A stretch of 64,000 nt of DNA, from positions 79,092 to 143,091 of the forward strand of contig CAJNYU010002094.1 in the NCBI GenBank assembly GCA_905331475.1. The letters run 5' to 3'. The position numbers were made by a program, and so were the translations under genes. The DNA is from Rotaria socialis. Lineage: Eukaryota > Rotifera > Eurotatoria > Philodinida > Philodinidae. Below the pieces are notes generated by a model. The model had not been told where the DNA came from and searched no databases. It was given only the letters and a program-made list of their open reading frames with translations. How positions within the stretch are numbered: position 1 is the stretch's first letter; every line of letters begins with the position of its first letter. Shown one piece after another: positions 26,727 to 40,383 of the stretch.

Positions 26727-28381
26727 ATGGCAATGGAGAAGCGCGTACTGAAGTTTGAATTTGACGTTGGTACGAAAAGTCGTTCGGCAGCCGGTGGCAG
26801 TGATGATGTAGGCAAAGCGATGGAACTTGTTCAACGTGAACGTGATCGTGATGTGAAAGAAAAAGAAGAATTACGTTATTTAAATGATCGTTTTTCACAT
26901 TTTCTTGCTAATATTGAAGAACTAAGACGAATTAATGAACAATTACAAGCACAATTGAGAGATGAATTCGCTAAATGGGGTATTTTACCACGTGATGAAA
27001 ACGAACTACGACAAATAATAAATCAAATCAATAATCGAGCCGGTAAACGTGCTACTGATGAAGTACGTTCACGTACTGCTGAACAAGAATCTGCCATACT
27101 CAATCGTGCAGCTGCTTTATATGGAGGCTTTCAAGAAATGCATAAAAGAAAACAAGAAAATTTACGCAGTCTAATTGATAAATTACAAGAAGAATTAAAT
27201 CGTATTATGCAACGTGAACGTGCAAGTAGCGAAGAAGTTACAGCAAATCGCGATGATTTATTGAAAGAAGTAAATAAATTTCGTGAACGTTTACAAGATT
27301 GGTTTCGTCTTGTGGTTGATAAACAAACATTATTGGATGATATACAATCATTACGTGAACGTATTAATTTAATAAACGCATTAAATGATGAAGAAATTAA
27401 TGAATGGAAACGTCTTTTAGAACAGTCCAAAGATGATTCAATGTCATTTTATAAAGAAGAATTAGCTAATGCTATAAGAGATATTAAACGAGATTATTCT
27501 AAACAAGCTAAAAAGTTCCAAGATGAACTTGAATATCAAATTGAAGGGCAATTACGTATGGTTGAAAATCAACTTAAACAACAAGTACCTGATTTAAATG
27601 ATGGTTCAACGCAAGATGCAGAGAACAATCGTTTACAATTGGAAGAAACAAAATTACGTACAATCATGGAAGTAAGAAGATCGAAGAAAATATTTATTTT
27701 CTTCTTCTGTCTATAGATTTTTTTAATATGTTTCATTTCGTTTTTTGTTTTTTTTATAGGAATATGATAAGGAACAACTTCGTCTAAATGAATTAACCAA
27801 GATGTTATCAGATAAACGTCGTTCATTACGCGATGAAGAAGCAAAATTACATGAAGTCGAAAGAAAGATCCGTGATAAACAGATGCATGAGAGAACTATT
27901 GTTGAAAAACTTAAACATGAATACGATGATTTACGTGGACGTTTTGAACAAATGGCGCGTGAATTAAGATTTAGTATTGAGGATGAACTTAAAATTTATT
28001 CTCGATTACTTGATGAGCTTACGAAACAATCAACAACAAATACAACAGCAACAACAATAACAGCCAAGCAAGGTTCAGCATTGTCAGCAACAGCTTATAC
28101 AGCAATATCATCAACTATTAAATCAAGTGGTATTGAAGATCGCGATACTTCTACACTTGCTCAACATAAAGGTAGTACGAGTTCTAGTGATGAAATTGTA
28201 AAATACAATTTATGATTTAGGTTCTACTAGTTCAGCGTGGTTTGATACAGGAGCAGCTAATCATGAGACAGGAGTAACAAATTTAGATGGAGGCGGTACA
28301 AGTTGGGCTCGGCCGGGTGATAATGACTCCTACGATGCAAATTTAACAACTCGATCTTCATCGTATTCAAATATTAATTAA
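26727..28381 (+). CDS. Cytoplasmic intermediate filament protein (lamin-type rod, short tail)
   Basis: A structural coiled-coil protein. Exons 26727-27671, 27760-28171 and 28221-28381 join in frame to 505 residues. A head of about 50 residues leads into a rod. The rod start EKEELRYLNDRFSHFLANIE matches the helix-initiation motif (usually EKEELQ-LNDR), followed by long heptad stretches. The rod end is a diverged helix-termination motif (IEDELKIYSRLLDEL, compare the usual MEIATYRKLLEGE). The tail is about 120 residues, Ser/Thr/Gly-rich, with no visible lamin Ig-fold and no CaaX box, so a cytoplasmic filament is more likely than a nuclear lamin. A pyrimidine tract ending in AG lies two bases before the ATG (26710-26724), consistent with a 5'-leader cis- or trans-splice site. 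The gene starts 268 bp after the anoctamin stop on the same strand. Confidence 0.87.
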
Positions 28382-28463
28382 AATATTTCATGAACACAAT
28401 CGAACTATTCAATTAAATTAGAATTTTTTTCCTCATTTTATTTGATTAGATAGACATATATTC

Positions 28464-28494
<31 letters not shown>

Positions 28495-29512
28495 TGGTTC
28501 TTTTTTGCGATGATCCGATTTTGTTCCAACAATTTTTATTTTGCATACTATCAATACTAAAACAAAATCGATTGCTTTATAGTTTGTTTGAAGACCATAG
28601 TAATTTATATGAATGTGAAACATATCCATTGAAGCACAGTCATGAATAGAAGTCGGTTTTATCTTTTGAATCAAATCTTCTCAAAGAAAACTAAAATATT
28701 GATAATACTTGATACAAGGTTTGTGATTCAAAACGTTCTGAATTCAGCTGGATGCAGAGTAGATTTAATAGTTATGCCTGTGCTAGAAATCATCTGGACA
28801 AATTAAATAGTTTAGAAACTTCGATTCAACGATTTGTATAAATCCAAATTGAGCTTTATGCTGTCTACAATCTTTTTTTCTTTTTCTTTGCGAGAGTTAG
28901 TATTGCAGTACCATTATATAATATGATTATACTATACACCTATTTCGAAGGAAACAGAAACATAAATTGAAAATCTATAGATACTCTCAATTCAAACCCA
29001 TTTAGATCATTGTAAACCAAGCGAATAATCGTATTGTCGAGTAGAGTCCTAGAATGGTTGTAATTCTCAAAAGTTACGATTACTACTAAAGTTCGAATTT
29101 TTCAGAAAATTAAAGTTTCAATTCTATCAAACCAATGTAATTCTATGCAATAGTAGAATTATTCAAAAAGTTACACTAGAACTTTCGTAGAGTTGAAAGC
29201 AACTCTATTTGATCATATTCATAGGTGATTTATCAGTCCTAGATGAATTGTAACACAAATTGCTATGTTTCTTTCTGAGATATATTTGATTTCAGGTTAG
29301 TAAGCTGAAGCCGACATCATTTTTATTGTCTAAAATCTGTTTAACACAAGTATTGATCAATAAATGAATGAACATTGAGAGGAAAAAATATTCATATCAT
29401 GATACTTCTTGTTGGTTCTTGTTTTCTATTATATAAATGGAGAAAAAATAAGTCAATGTCGAAGAAAATACACTTTAAAACAGTTCATGTAAAAGAAATA
29501 AAGTATTCTATT
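28382..29512. other. Convergent spacer between the intermediate filament and POLDIP3 genes
   Basis: About 1.1 kb between two genes that point toward each other, so it should contain both 3' UTRs. It holds an AT microsatellite at about 28469-28494. No coding region is supported on either strand. Confidence 0.55.
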
Positions 29513-31122
29513 CTAAAGTTTAACTTGAAATTGTACAGGATTTGTTGTATTATTGGACGGATTAAATAGAGCTTGACGCATAAATGTTGGATCAATAGAA
29601 ATTTTTTTTGAATTTGATTTTAAATATTCATTATCAACAATCGATGGTGACAAACTATTTAGTAATAAGTTAAAATAGAATTAGAAAATGAATTTCGTTT
29701 TTTTCCTAAACTATACCTTCTTTCTTTAGGTACTGTTGATTTAGAACTACGTGATGAAGTAGAATTTTTCAATGATTTTGTTGAAACAGGCGATGGTTGT
29801 TGAAGACAAACATAAATGAATTGTCCATCTAATAATTGATTATGATAGCTAGCAACTGCTTTTTCAGCTTGTTCTGGTTTTAAATAAACAATTTGAACAC
29901 AACCACGACTTAATGTTTTTATTTCATCAATACGACCAACTTCACTGAATAAATCCTAAATTACATTTTACAAATAGATTCTCTTTTTTCTCATATTGAC
30001 AAGAAAATTACATACAAAAACATCATTTTCTGTAACTGATGTTTGTAGATTTGTCACTAAAATTGTTGTAGAAGATGAATTCGATTCGATGGATGAGCTT
30101 GGTTTAGTCTAAATAGAGTGACGAAAAAAAAAAATAAAGATTACAAAACTAGCTGTTAGAATTTACTCGTGTACTTGAGTTTGATGTATTATTTAGTAAT
30201 GGCCGTTTGACCGAAGTCTTTGGTATTGTAAATAGAGCTTGTTGTCCTCTGCCCACTGTTGCATTTCGTGATGAACTGCGTTTTATGGGAGATTGATTGT
30301 GATCATCACGTTCATCTAAATGTTGTCGATGAGAACTGATTCGAATCGGTGATCGAGATAAAGATGGTGAATGCGTTGTTTGAATTGAAGCATCATGTAA
30401 ACGTCTGATTACTGGAGGAGTTGGTGGTGATGCCGATCTAAGTCTTTTACGAGGTTGATCCTTTATAAAACTGATATTAAGTTTCGTATCGGATAAAGTT
30501 GATTTTTTATGACTAGGCTCAATTTGTTGATTATTATCTTCGCTGTGGAATGATGTATTTATGATTGTCTTTAAGAATAAGAAAAGATTAATATTTTCTT
30601 AAGAAAAAATAACGAAAATAAGTTATTACTTTAGTAAAAGAAAATAATTCAGTTGGATTGGCATTCTGAAAGGACTGTTGTGTGTTGTTATTATTCTTTT
30701 TGAATGAAAGATTTGAATTTTCAAAAGTCAGCTAGAGTGACAAAGAAATATTCTTAACATACATTTGGGTTTTATCTTACTCGATTTTTGTTAAATTTAC
30801 TTATAACTTCAGTTGTTTGTTCATCGTCATCGTCATCTTGTTCTTCTTCCGTTTGGACAATGTCACTTTGTATAATTAGAGAAGTATTTGGTGTTGTCGA
30901 CGATTGTCGGCTTAAAAGTTGTCGAGCATCAAATATTTGCTTATTTCGGTTTGCTAATAATTGTCGTGCGTCTGTAATAGTCGGCGCTGTTGATGCGCTT
31001 AAACGACGATGCACATTATTATTATTATTATTATTATTGATAGGTGTTGATTTACTGAGTCTACTTAATGCGCTAATCCTATTATTGGCATTAGTGTTCT
31101 TAGACTTCAATGGAACTTTCAT
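29513..31122 (-). CDS. POLDIP3: POLDIP3/SKAR-like RNA-binding protein
   Basis: A nuclear RRM protein; in animals SKAR/POLDIP3 links spliced mRNA export to translation through S6K1. Six exons (31122-30781, 30731-30630, 30568-30167, 30108-30016, 29955 to about 29720, about 29659 to 29513). The N-terminal part has two DARQLL repeats, as in the DAR-type repeats of SKAR, plus poly-Asn and an acidic stretch. The middle is Ser/Arg/Pro-rich. The RRM carries RNP2-like ILVTNL and RNP1-like GCVQIVYL, with LLDGQ near its end. The last residues (DP...ALF...FQVKL) match the conserved SKAR C-terminus. It is the last of four closely spaced genes on this strand, starting 199 bp after the PSMC4 stop. The combination of repeats, RRM and tail makes this more specific than a generic RRM call. 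Confidence 0.88.
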
Positions 31123-31321
31123 TTCGACTCTCTAATTCAATACCAAAAAAAAAAGAATACAATCTAGAATAAGACGTAAGAGTTGCAAAAAAAATGAAAC
31201 GAAAGAAAACATTGGAAATATCTCTTCGAGAATATATTTAGCCATTGAAATAAAAAAAAAGAACGAAATAATCCTATAGTCAATATCATATTAAGACAAT
31301 CTTCTTGTTTCATCATTTTTA

Positions 31322-33242
<1,921 letters not shown>

Positions 33243-33302
33243 GTTTATATTATTATTTAGAAAAATCTAAAATAATCTGTAGCAAATAAAAAGAAAGAAT
33301 CA
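33243..33302 (-). promoter_or_regulatory. Candidate trans-splice acceptor before PSMC4
   Basis: Read on the minus strand, a long pyrimidine-rich tract ends in GCTACAG (acceptor G at 33277). It lies 34 nt before the PSMC4 ATG and about 117 nt after the USP8 stop. No donor is expected in such a short gap, so this is either a trans-splice acceptor or the acceptor of an intron starting inside the upstream gene. Inferred, not proven. Confidence 0.45.
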
Positions 33303-33394
33303 TATTCCATTCGCCGCTTTACAAAACAAATATTAAAGAGAAACAAAACAAATAAATAAATAAATATCGAACAAGATAGAACAAAATGAAAATA

Positions 33395-36300
33395 CTAATT
33401 TGGAATTGAAGGCAAACGCAATTGCTGTTGTGGTAGAGACGAATAAAAAAGAAGATAGGCATGAACATTATGTTCGAGTTCACTTTTTTCAGCCACACGA
33501 ATGGCATGATCATTACAATAATACCATTGTTTACCGTCATTACAAAAGGATGTATAATGGCCACTATTCATTGAACCATAATGATTAACAACGGCTACAA
33601 GAGAATATTTTGATGGTGATGGAGTCTGAGACCAATGTGAAAAATCAATATTAGATATTGGATATCGAATTAATGTTTCATTTTTTATATAATGTGTTTG
33701 TTGAAGACGAAAACTAGAAATTAATAAACAAATATATTTTATACAAGAAATTGGATAAATGACTTGATTTAAAGAAAATTCAATTTAACAATATTGTTAA
33801 TAGTTGAACTACATGAATATATATATATATATATATAGATAGATAATCTCTTTCAATCTAGATCTTCAATGATAGATTATGAAAAGTTCACCCTTTTCTG
33901 CATTCAATTCAGCTGTTTCGTTCAAAACCATTTATAAAAAGTAGATCAATTGAGAATTGTCACATATTGATAAACAATTATAATTCAACACTCCTGAATG
34001 TATGTGTAATAACAATAAATAAAAAGATCTCAATTGAAGTTAATTATTGTTCTGTCATTCAAACAATCGAAAAAGCATCTATTTATTCATAGGAAGATTC
34101 GGTTGAATTAAATAATTATAAGAATCCATCAAAATTTCTAGGAAAAGAAATATTCTCACTCGTGCATCTTTACTCAATTTTACGAAGAAATCTTCAAGTT
34201 AAAATCAGTTTAGCTAGAGCATAGATGATATTTAAAAACGAAGGCTCGTATAAAACTCTGAAGCATTAGTTATTCTTACCGTTTGAAATGCACAATAAAT
34301 ATTTTTGGTAGCTCCCAAATATCTAAACGTCGTTTCTTTTCTGATACACGTTTACAATTTGAACATTCGTACCGTTCATCGCCTCTTAGATATTCGAACT
34401 CTCGAAATAAATCTAAACAATCATCTAATGAACATTGTCGAACGCGTGGAATAGGTACACTAATCATTGCGAATGCATCAAAACGAATGGAATTATATGA
34501 GCATAATAAACATATTGTGGTAGATTTGAATAGACCATAGAAAAGATCAATTATTATTGATTTATTATGTGAAAGAAATGATTTTTTGCTTGCTTCAGCT
34601 AGTTGTCGATCAGTTTTAAAATTTTCTGATTTAAGTTCTTCAATACGTGGACGAGTGGCCTAAGAAAATAATATAGAAATGTTTTTTGATATTCTTATTG
34701 TTTTTGTTTTTTTGCTCGTACTTGATTAAGATCTTCATGTAATGCATCGAGTAGAAAGACAAGAAATTCATGTGCATCTTGTTGTTGTGTACCTAAATAA
34801 GCCTTTTGAAGTGTTCCAACAACATATTTAAATGGTTGTGGTGCAACATATGAATATTGTTGACACCATAATAAATAAATCAGTTTAAACCATTCTTTAA
34901 CAACTAATCCACCAGAGCCAAATTTATTTTTTGTATTTATATCTTTATCAAAATCACCTGATAAGAAATAGTTTGTTAATTTAAGATTAAAACTTAAAGA
35001 TTGAATAATTGAATTCATATAACATGAATTTCCGAGGTTTTTTAAACCGGTAGGACCATTTACTTGTAAATTATCAGTAATTGCACGGTAATCATATGCG
35101 ATTTGTTGACGAGTTTGTTGGGTTAATATTGGTTTCGTATCACGATTGACTGATGGTGTTATATGAATAGGAGTTTTATTTGTTTCATTTTCAGGAATAT
35201 CTGTTATGTATCGATTACTTTTTGTATCGATAATTACTTTACTAGGAGAAGAAAGAAAGATCAATAATCATATATGAATATTTCACATAGAACTTATTCA
35301 ACATACCGACCAGTGACAGCATCAAACTTCTTTCTATATTGTTCATCTGTATTATTAATAGGTACGGTTCGATTGAATGGACGATATATAGGAAGCGTTC
35401 CACGATTAAGTGTGGGAAATTTTGAAACATCCGTAGGTGGAATATTTTCTCTATTTGAATCATTTTTATTTACATTTTTATCAATCAGTTTTGGGATTTC
35501 AGAAGAAATATTAGTAGTATTCGAAATGATTGGAGTAACTGATGAAGGATGTGCTGCAATATCTGGTACAATCGGAATATTTGGCAATTCTTGATTTACT
35601 GGTGAAGTTGGTCTAAAGTAATAGAAGATTCAAAAGAGATTATATTTTCTTTTAAATATTCATGAAGTCTGTAGAAAGATAGTTCAGTTCATCTAAAGAA
35701 TTAATGTAGTCAAGTGGTTCTAATTCAATGAATAGTTACCAAAGATTTCACCCGTTGTGTTCTCTGTATTTCAAAAAAAAGACACTGGGTTTTTGAAAAT
35801 TATCTAATTATTTCGAGTTCATATTTCCAAGGATTTTCATTTCAATCTAACACTACTGATTTAATCATCGACTTAGATCTATGGCTAAGTAGAATTGATG
35901 AAATTAAAACGAAGAAAATCAATAGAACCACATATAATTATCTTCAATAATACATTAAATTCTTCTAGTCATTTCAATTATATCAATTAATATTCATTTC
36001 CGATAAGATAATTTTACAATTTGTTTGCCTATTCAAACTAACCCTATTGGTTGTATTGGTTTCATTGATCGATCTGGAATTTCAGGTTGTTCTTTTACTA
36101 CTATTACTGATGGTATTATTGGTGTTGGTTGTTGTTGTTGTTCTTCTTCAATCTATAAGATGGGACGAAAAACAAACTATTCATTAAAATTAGTAAAACA
36201 CTAAAATTCGTACTTGTTGAATTGGCAATTCTTCTGATTCGATAATATTTGATTCAGGTTTTTGACTATTAATTGGTTTTCGTGTTCGATCAATTTGTGG

Positions 36301-38033
36301 AACAATAGCTGATGTAATAGTCGCTGCTTCTGGCTGAGCATTAGTTGTTACATCAGCCGGTACTTCCTCAAGTACATATACGTCATCAGGATAGGAAACC
36401 TCTTGAATAGAAAAATTTTATGAATAATTATTCATAAAATAAATTTTCTAACCAAACGATCGAAGTTCTCCAAGAGGTTTTCTTGAAATTAATGGAGCCG
36501 TATTTTCGCCTGGATAATATGTCATCCAATCTTCATAACCACCATCCAGAATTAATGGTTCATGTTTCAATTTAACATCTCGATCAAACTAAGAGAATTT
36601 TTATTTAATAAAAGAAAAGAAAAGAAAATTTATAAAAAAAAAGTCACTTACCGAAAAAATAGCTTGCTTCAAACCCATTAGACAATGGCCAGCTTTCAAA
36701 TTATTCTCATAACTATCATCATCAAATAAAACAATGTAATCATAAGTTGCACGTTGCTTAAATTTTGTACAAGCATTTTGATCTGTCAAGGCTGATTCTA
36801 CACCCCATGATGTCCATCTAAATATTGTTGAACGGTTTTTTTAGTAATTCCGATACTGCATATAGTTTTTGTTTTTGTTTTTCTCATACCCTTTTCCATT
36901 CATAAGATCAGCTGGAGTATGAATACAAGCAGATGTTCTCATATGTGATTGATCATAATCAGTTGTTGAACGCATATCAATTAGTAAAATATTCTTTTTG
37001 AGTTCATTCAAATATTTATAAAGTAATTTAGGCGAAATCGATTTTTCAACTATGAAAAAATTTCAAAATAAAAAAATTCCAAAGTTATTAGATCAAAGAA
37101 CATGCTTACGAGATGCTTCTTCATCAATAGCTGCTTGAATTTTTCTTTCTTCTTCAATTTTCGCTGCATTTTTCGCATCATATCTATATGAAAAAAAGGC
37201 TTGTCAAAAGAATTTCTACAAGATTAAAATCGAATAGACAAGTCTATATCAATGATGTTACACTCAAGTAGAGAACAACAATGAGAAGTTAGTTTTTTTA
37301 ATCATGAATGGATTATATACGAGATCCCTACATTCGAGAGATTTCCTAATAACGTAACAAATGAGATTTTGATCTTCAACAGTAATAGTCAGAATTTTCT
37401 CGCATCGATACAGTCAGTCCACCCAAGTAGTCTCATTGCAGAACCATAGAGTTATGTTAAAATTTCTCTCATCTTTTCAATAGTTCAAGAATTTTCAACT
37501 GTTTCAAAACTCTAAATTTGAAATATCTGCAATGTAGCAATATATATTGTTCTGGTGCGATTGGAAAGACCATTTACACATTGCCCCACTATAGTATTTT
37601 ATAAACAGATCAATTGTTTTACCTTGTTTTTAAACTGGCTGATAATTGATCTGCTTTTTCCCACCAAAGCAAAGCACCCTTTTGATAATATTGTACGCTA
37701 CTCTATTGCGAAGAAAAAATAAATAAAACTTTAGTTATTGTTTCTTTTTTTGCTAAATGCATGATTTCTATTTACTTGATTGTTAGCAATATCTTTTGCT
37801 TGTTTTAAAGCAGTAAAGCATGCAAATAATCTCATATATAGAACATAGGCACGTTCTTCATCATTAATTAATTCTGCTTTTTTTGCTTCAGCCCATATCG
37901 TTTCAATGACGTGAGTTATCTGCGCACAGCTTGATGATTTAGCTTTTTGAATTGATGGATTATCATCAGCACGTTTATTTAATTCTTCAAGATTATTTGC
38001 AAGATATAAATCAATTTTATTTGTTGTTGTCAT
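33395..38033 (-). CDS. USP8: Ubiquitin carboxyl-terminal hydrolase 8 (UBPY)
   Basis: A cysteine deubiquitinase acting on endosomal cargo and ESCRT-linked traffic. Domains in order: an N-terminal USP8 dimerisation/MIT-like helical domain (DLYLANNLEELNKRADDN, YYQKGALLWWEKADQL); a rhodanese-like domain (LLIDMRSTTDYDQSH through EPLILDGGYEDWMTYYP); a Pro/Ser-rich linker; and the USP catalytic domain. The Cys box is GPTGLKNLGNSCYMNSIIQS, with QQDAHEF following. Zinc-ribbon Cys pairs are CLLC and CSNC. The His box is NHYGSMNSGHYTSF and the final acid is in YYCNDH. All three catalytic residues are present. The rhodanese domain lacks an obvious active-site Cys, as in known USP8. The ATG at 38033 is preceded by a four-codon upstream frame that ends in overlap with it (ATGA). 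An intron of about 566 bp separates the HFKR exon from the final exon. Confidence 0.96.
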
Positions 38034-38105
38034 TGAATATACATTAAAGGAAAATAAAAGAAAATCTAAAAACAAAAACAGAACTTCTTTTTATTTTTTA
38101 TTCTT
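38034..38105 (-). promoter_or_regulatory. NMD3-USP8 intercistronic region: polyA signals, acceptor and mini-uORF
   Basis: Only 72 bp separate the NMD3 stop from the USP8 ATG. On the minus strand it contains, in order, two AATAAA hexamers (38097-38102 and 38090-38095), then TTCTGTTTTTGTTTTTAG ending at 38066, then a 32-nt leader. The leader carries a four-codon frame whose TGA overlaps the USP8 ATG. Cleavage/polyadenylation signals followed at once by a splice acceptor are what an SL trans-spliced operon junction looks like. Confidence 0.6.
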
Positions 38106-40383
38106 TTATGAATCCATTTTATCGGGATCTTCCATAGTCATATCAGCTAACATCTCATCAAGATCGATACGTGGCGTATCCTCTTCAGTTGAATCACCGA
38201 TATTATTTCCTGGTTCTTGTATTTTTTTCTCGTCTAAACAAATGAAAAGTAAAATATTTTTTTAGATTTTTGAATCATTAAAATTTATGCTGTTTTTATT
38301 TTACCTCTGTAGACATTGACGTTTTGTCTTAAAACAGGATCTTCTTCAAGATCTTCAAGAAATTCAGTATAATCCCTAAAATAAAACGAAATCAAATAGT
38401 CATTAATCAATTTTACAAAGACATATAACAAACCGTTCAATAGTGCTATTGACACTTGCTGCATCTTCAACATCTAAATGTTTCAATTTCCATTGACGGC
38501 GTCGATTACGGAGACTTTTATCAGCATAAATTTTCTTAACGAGAACCTATACATACGATTTTTTTTTATAACAAACAGAAAAACAACATTATCAATAGAT
38601 CAACGAACCACATCAGGTAGCTTGTCCAGGTCAAAATCATTCAAACTTGGATCGCTAACATTACTATTCTGTAGATCAAATCTAATTTTATAACAATGAA
38701 TTAGGAAATGTTCATTTTCAATAGTATTTTCCATACCCCATAACAGTATCGCCCGGATGTAAAATATGACCCAGATGACTAATCGTTGTATATTGCTTAT
38801 CAACAACACCGATTTCCGATGATTTCATTACGAATACTTCGGCAAGAGCATGCTAAAATGTTTTGTTTTTTTGAAGAATTCATATATATAAAATTAAATC
38901 CGACTCATCAAGATAATTTCTTTTTCTTAACTCAATCAATTAAATTTTAATAACCAACCTTCTGCGATTCTTTTCCATAAACATGAGGTTTCGACGTTGA
39001 ATCAAGAACGTTAACATCACAAACAATGTACTCAACAAGATGTTTCGAATCACATATAGATGAAAATGGTGACCGCCAAAATTCATTCGACGAAATCGGT
39101 TCAACTAAAATTCCATAATTAATTCAGATCAAATTCTTTTTCTTCTTCTTATTCTCACCTTTAAGTGTTTGTGGATCAATTAAATAAACGTTTTGTGTTA
39201 CACGTGAACAAATACATATTGGACCAATATTACCAAGATGCTTTGATTGTTTTTTCGATAAACAAACAATATCATCCTGATAAATATGTGCACATGAAAT
39301 ATCTTGTTTTTACTTAGATTCTTCTCTCTTACTTTACACACAGGAACGATTTCAACAAGTGTTGTATATTTATAGTTATAAATATTACTATGTATATCAT
39401 GTGAAATAAGACGTTTTGATGTTTCAAATCTGCAATTAAATTTCAATAACAAAAAATCAAATACTATTAAATAAATCAAGGTAAAAGAAAACAAAGAATT
39501 AACCTGCATGGCACAACACACGTAAGAAAATCGACTAATTTTCTTCCGCTATTCTGTTCTGCAAAATAGAAGTCTAAACCACCATGAACTTGTTTTATAT
39601 TTGATGCATCGGCGTGAGCATTATGTTTAAGTAAAAGTTGTTCGAGATAAAAGAATGTTTTTTTATGTGAAGTCTAAATAGAATTTTTATTCAAATGAAA
39701 ATAAAATAGAATCAATAAACTAACTCGTTGTCGAACTTGAACAAGCGCTTTCCAATAATCTTTAGCTTCGACTCGTTGACAATCATCACATATTTGATTA
39801 AATATGGTAAATTCAACAATAAATGTTTGTTGGAGTATAGCACCTTGTGCCACTTCTTTTTGAACAGTTAATTTAACCTTTACTCTTTTTGAATGAGGTT
39901 CAGTCCAAATAAAACCAGCATCAACTAATCTTACCTAAATATTAGTATTATTTAATAGAAATTTCAAAATTCTTTTACTTACTTCTTTATTTAATCCTTT
40001 AATACGTTTTAAACATACGGTTAATAATTCCCGAGATTCTAATTGTGCACTTATCCATGTATTTGGAGGTTGAAGATAACTATGGACAAAATATATTTCA
40101 ATTAGAAAAGAAAATAGTTAAGTTGTAAATATATATATATACCGAATACATTTGTTGCACATTTGTAATTGACCTTGCTTAGGAATAAGTTCTGTTATAT
40201 CGATTTGTGATTGCATGCATCCATTACACATATTCAGTGCATTTGGTTCAATCAAAACACCACATTGACAACATAAACTAAATGATATCGAAAGTAAGTG
40301 TTAACAATCAAAATAATTAACTAGTTGACATACATTTTGCCAGCAGTTGTAGTTGGTTCAATACTATCAGTTATATATTCCAT
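38106..40383 (-). CDS. NMD3: 60S ribosomal export protein NMD3
   Basis: The nuclear export adaptor that bridges the nascent 60S subunit to CRM1. The protein begins MEYITDS and has the N-terminal zinc-binding set LCCQCG, CNGC and CNKC. Conserved blocks follow: LRL-type VRLVDAGFIWTEPHSKR, VQKEVAQGAILQQ, CDDCQRVEAKDYWKALVQVR, KKTFFYLEQLLLKH, RLISHDIHSNIYNYKYT and HLGHILHPGD. A C-terminal basic segment (LRNRRRQWKLKHL) precedes an acidic DYTEFLEDLEEDPVLRQNVN. The last part is acidic/hydrophobic (RIDLDEMLADMTMED), where the nuclear export signal is expected. About eleven exons with short introns. It is the first gene of the four-gene minus-strand block. An ATCTTTTTTAG tract about 40 nt before the ATG may be a 5' splice acceptor site. 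Confidence 0.98.

Noticed and set aside
28187..28220. Alternative 3'-end of the intermediate filament protein reading into ...DEIVKYNL stop
   Set aside because: A normal 49-bp GT-AG intron (28172-28220) joins to a longer in-frame exon; the short read-through is less likely.
38034..38075. N-terminal extension of USP8 in the same frame (starting LFLDFLLFSF-like)
   Set aside because: It needs a TTG start and runs through the splice acceptor and pyrimidine tract; the ATG at 38033 matches the expected N-terminus.
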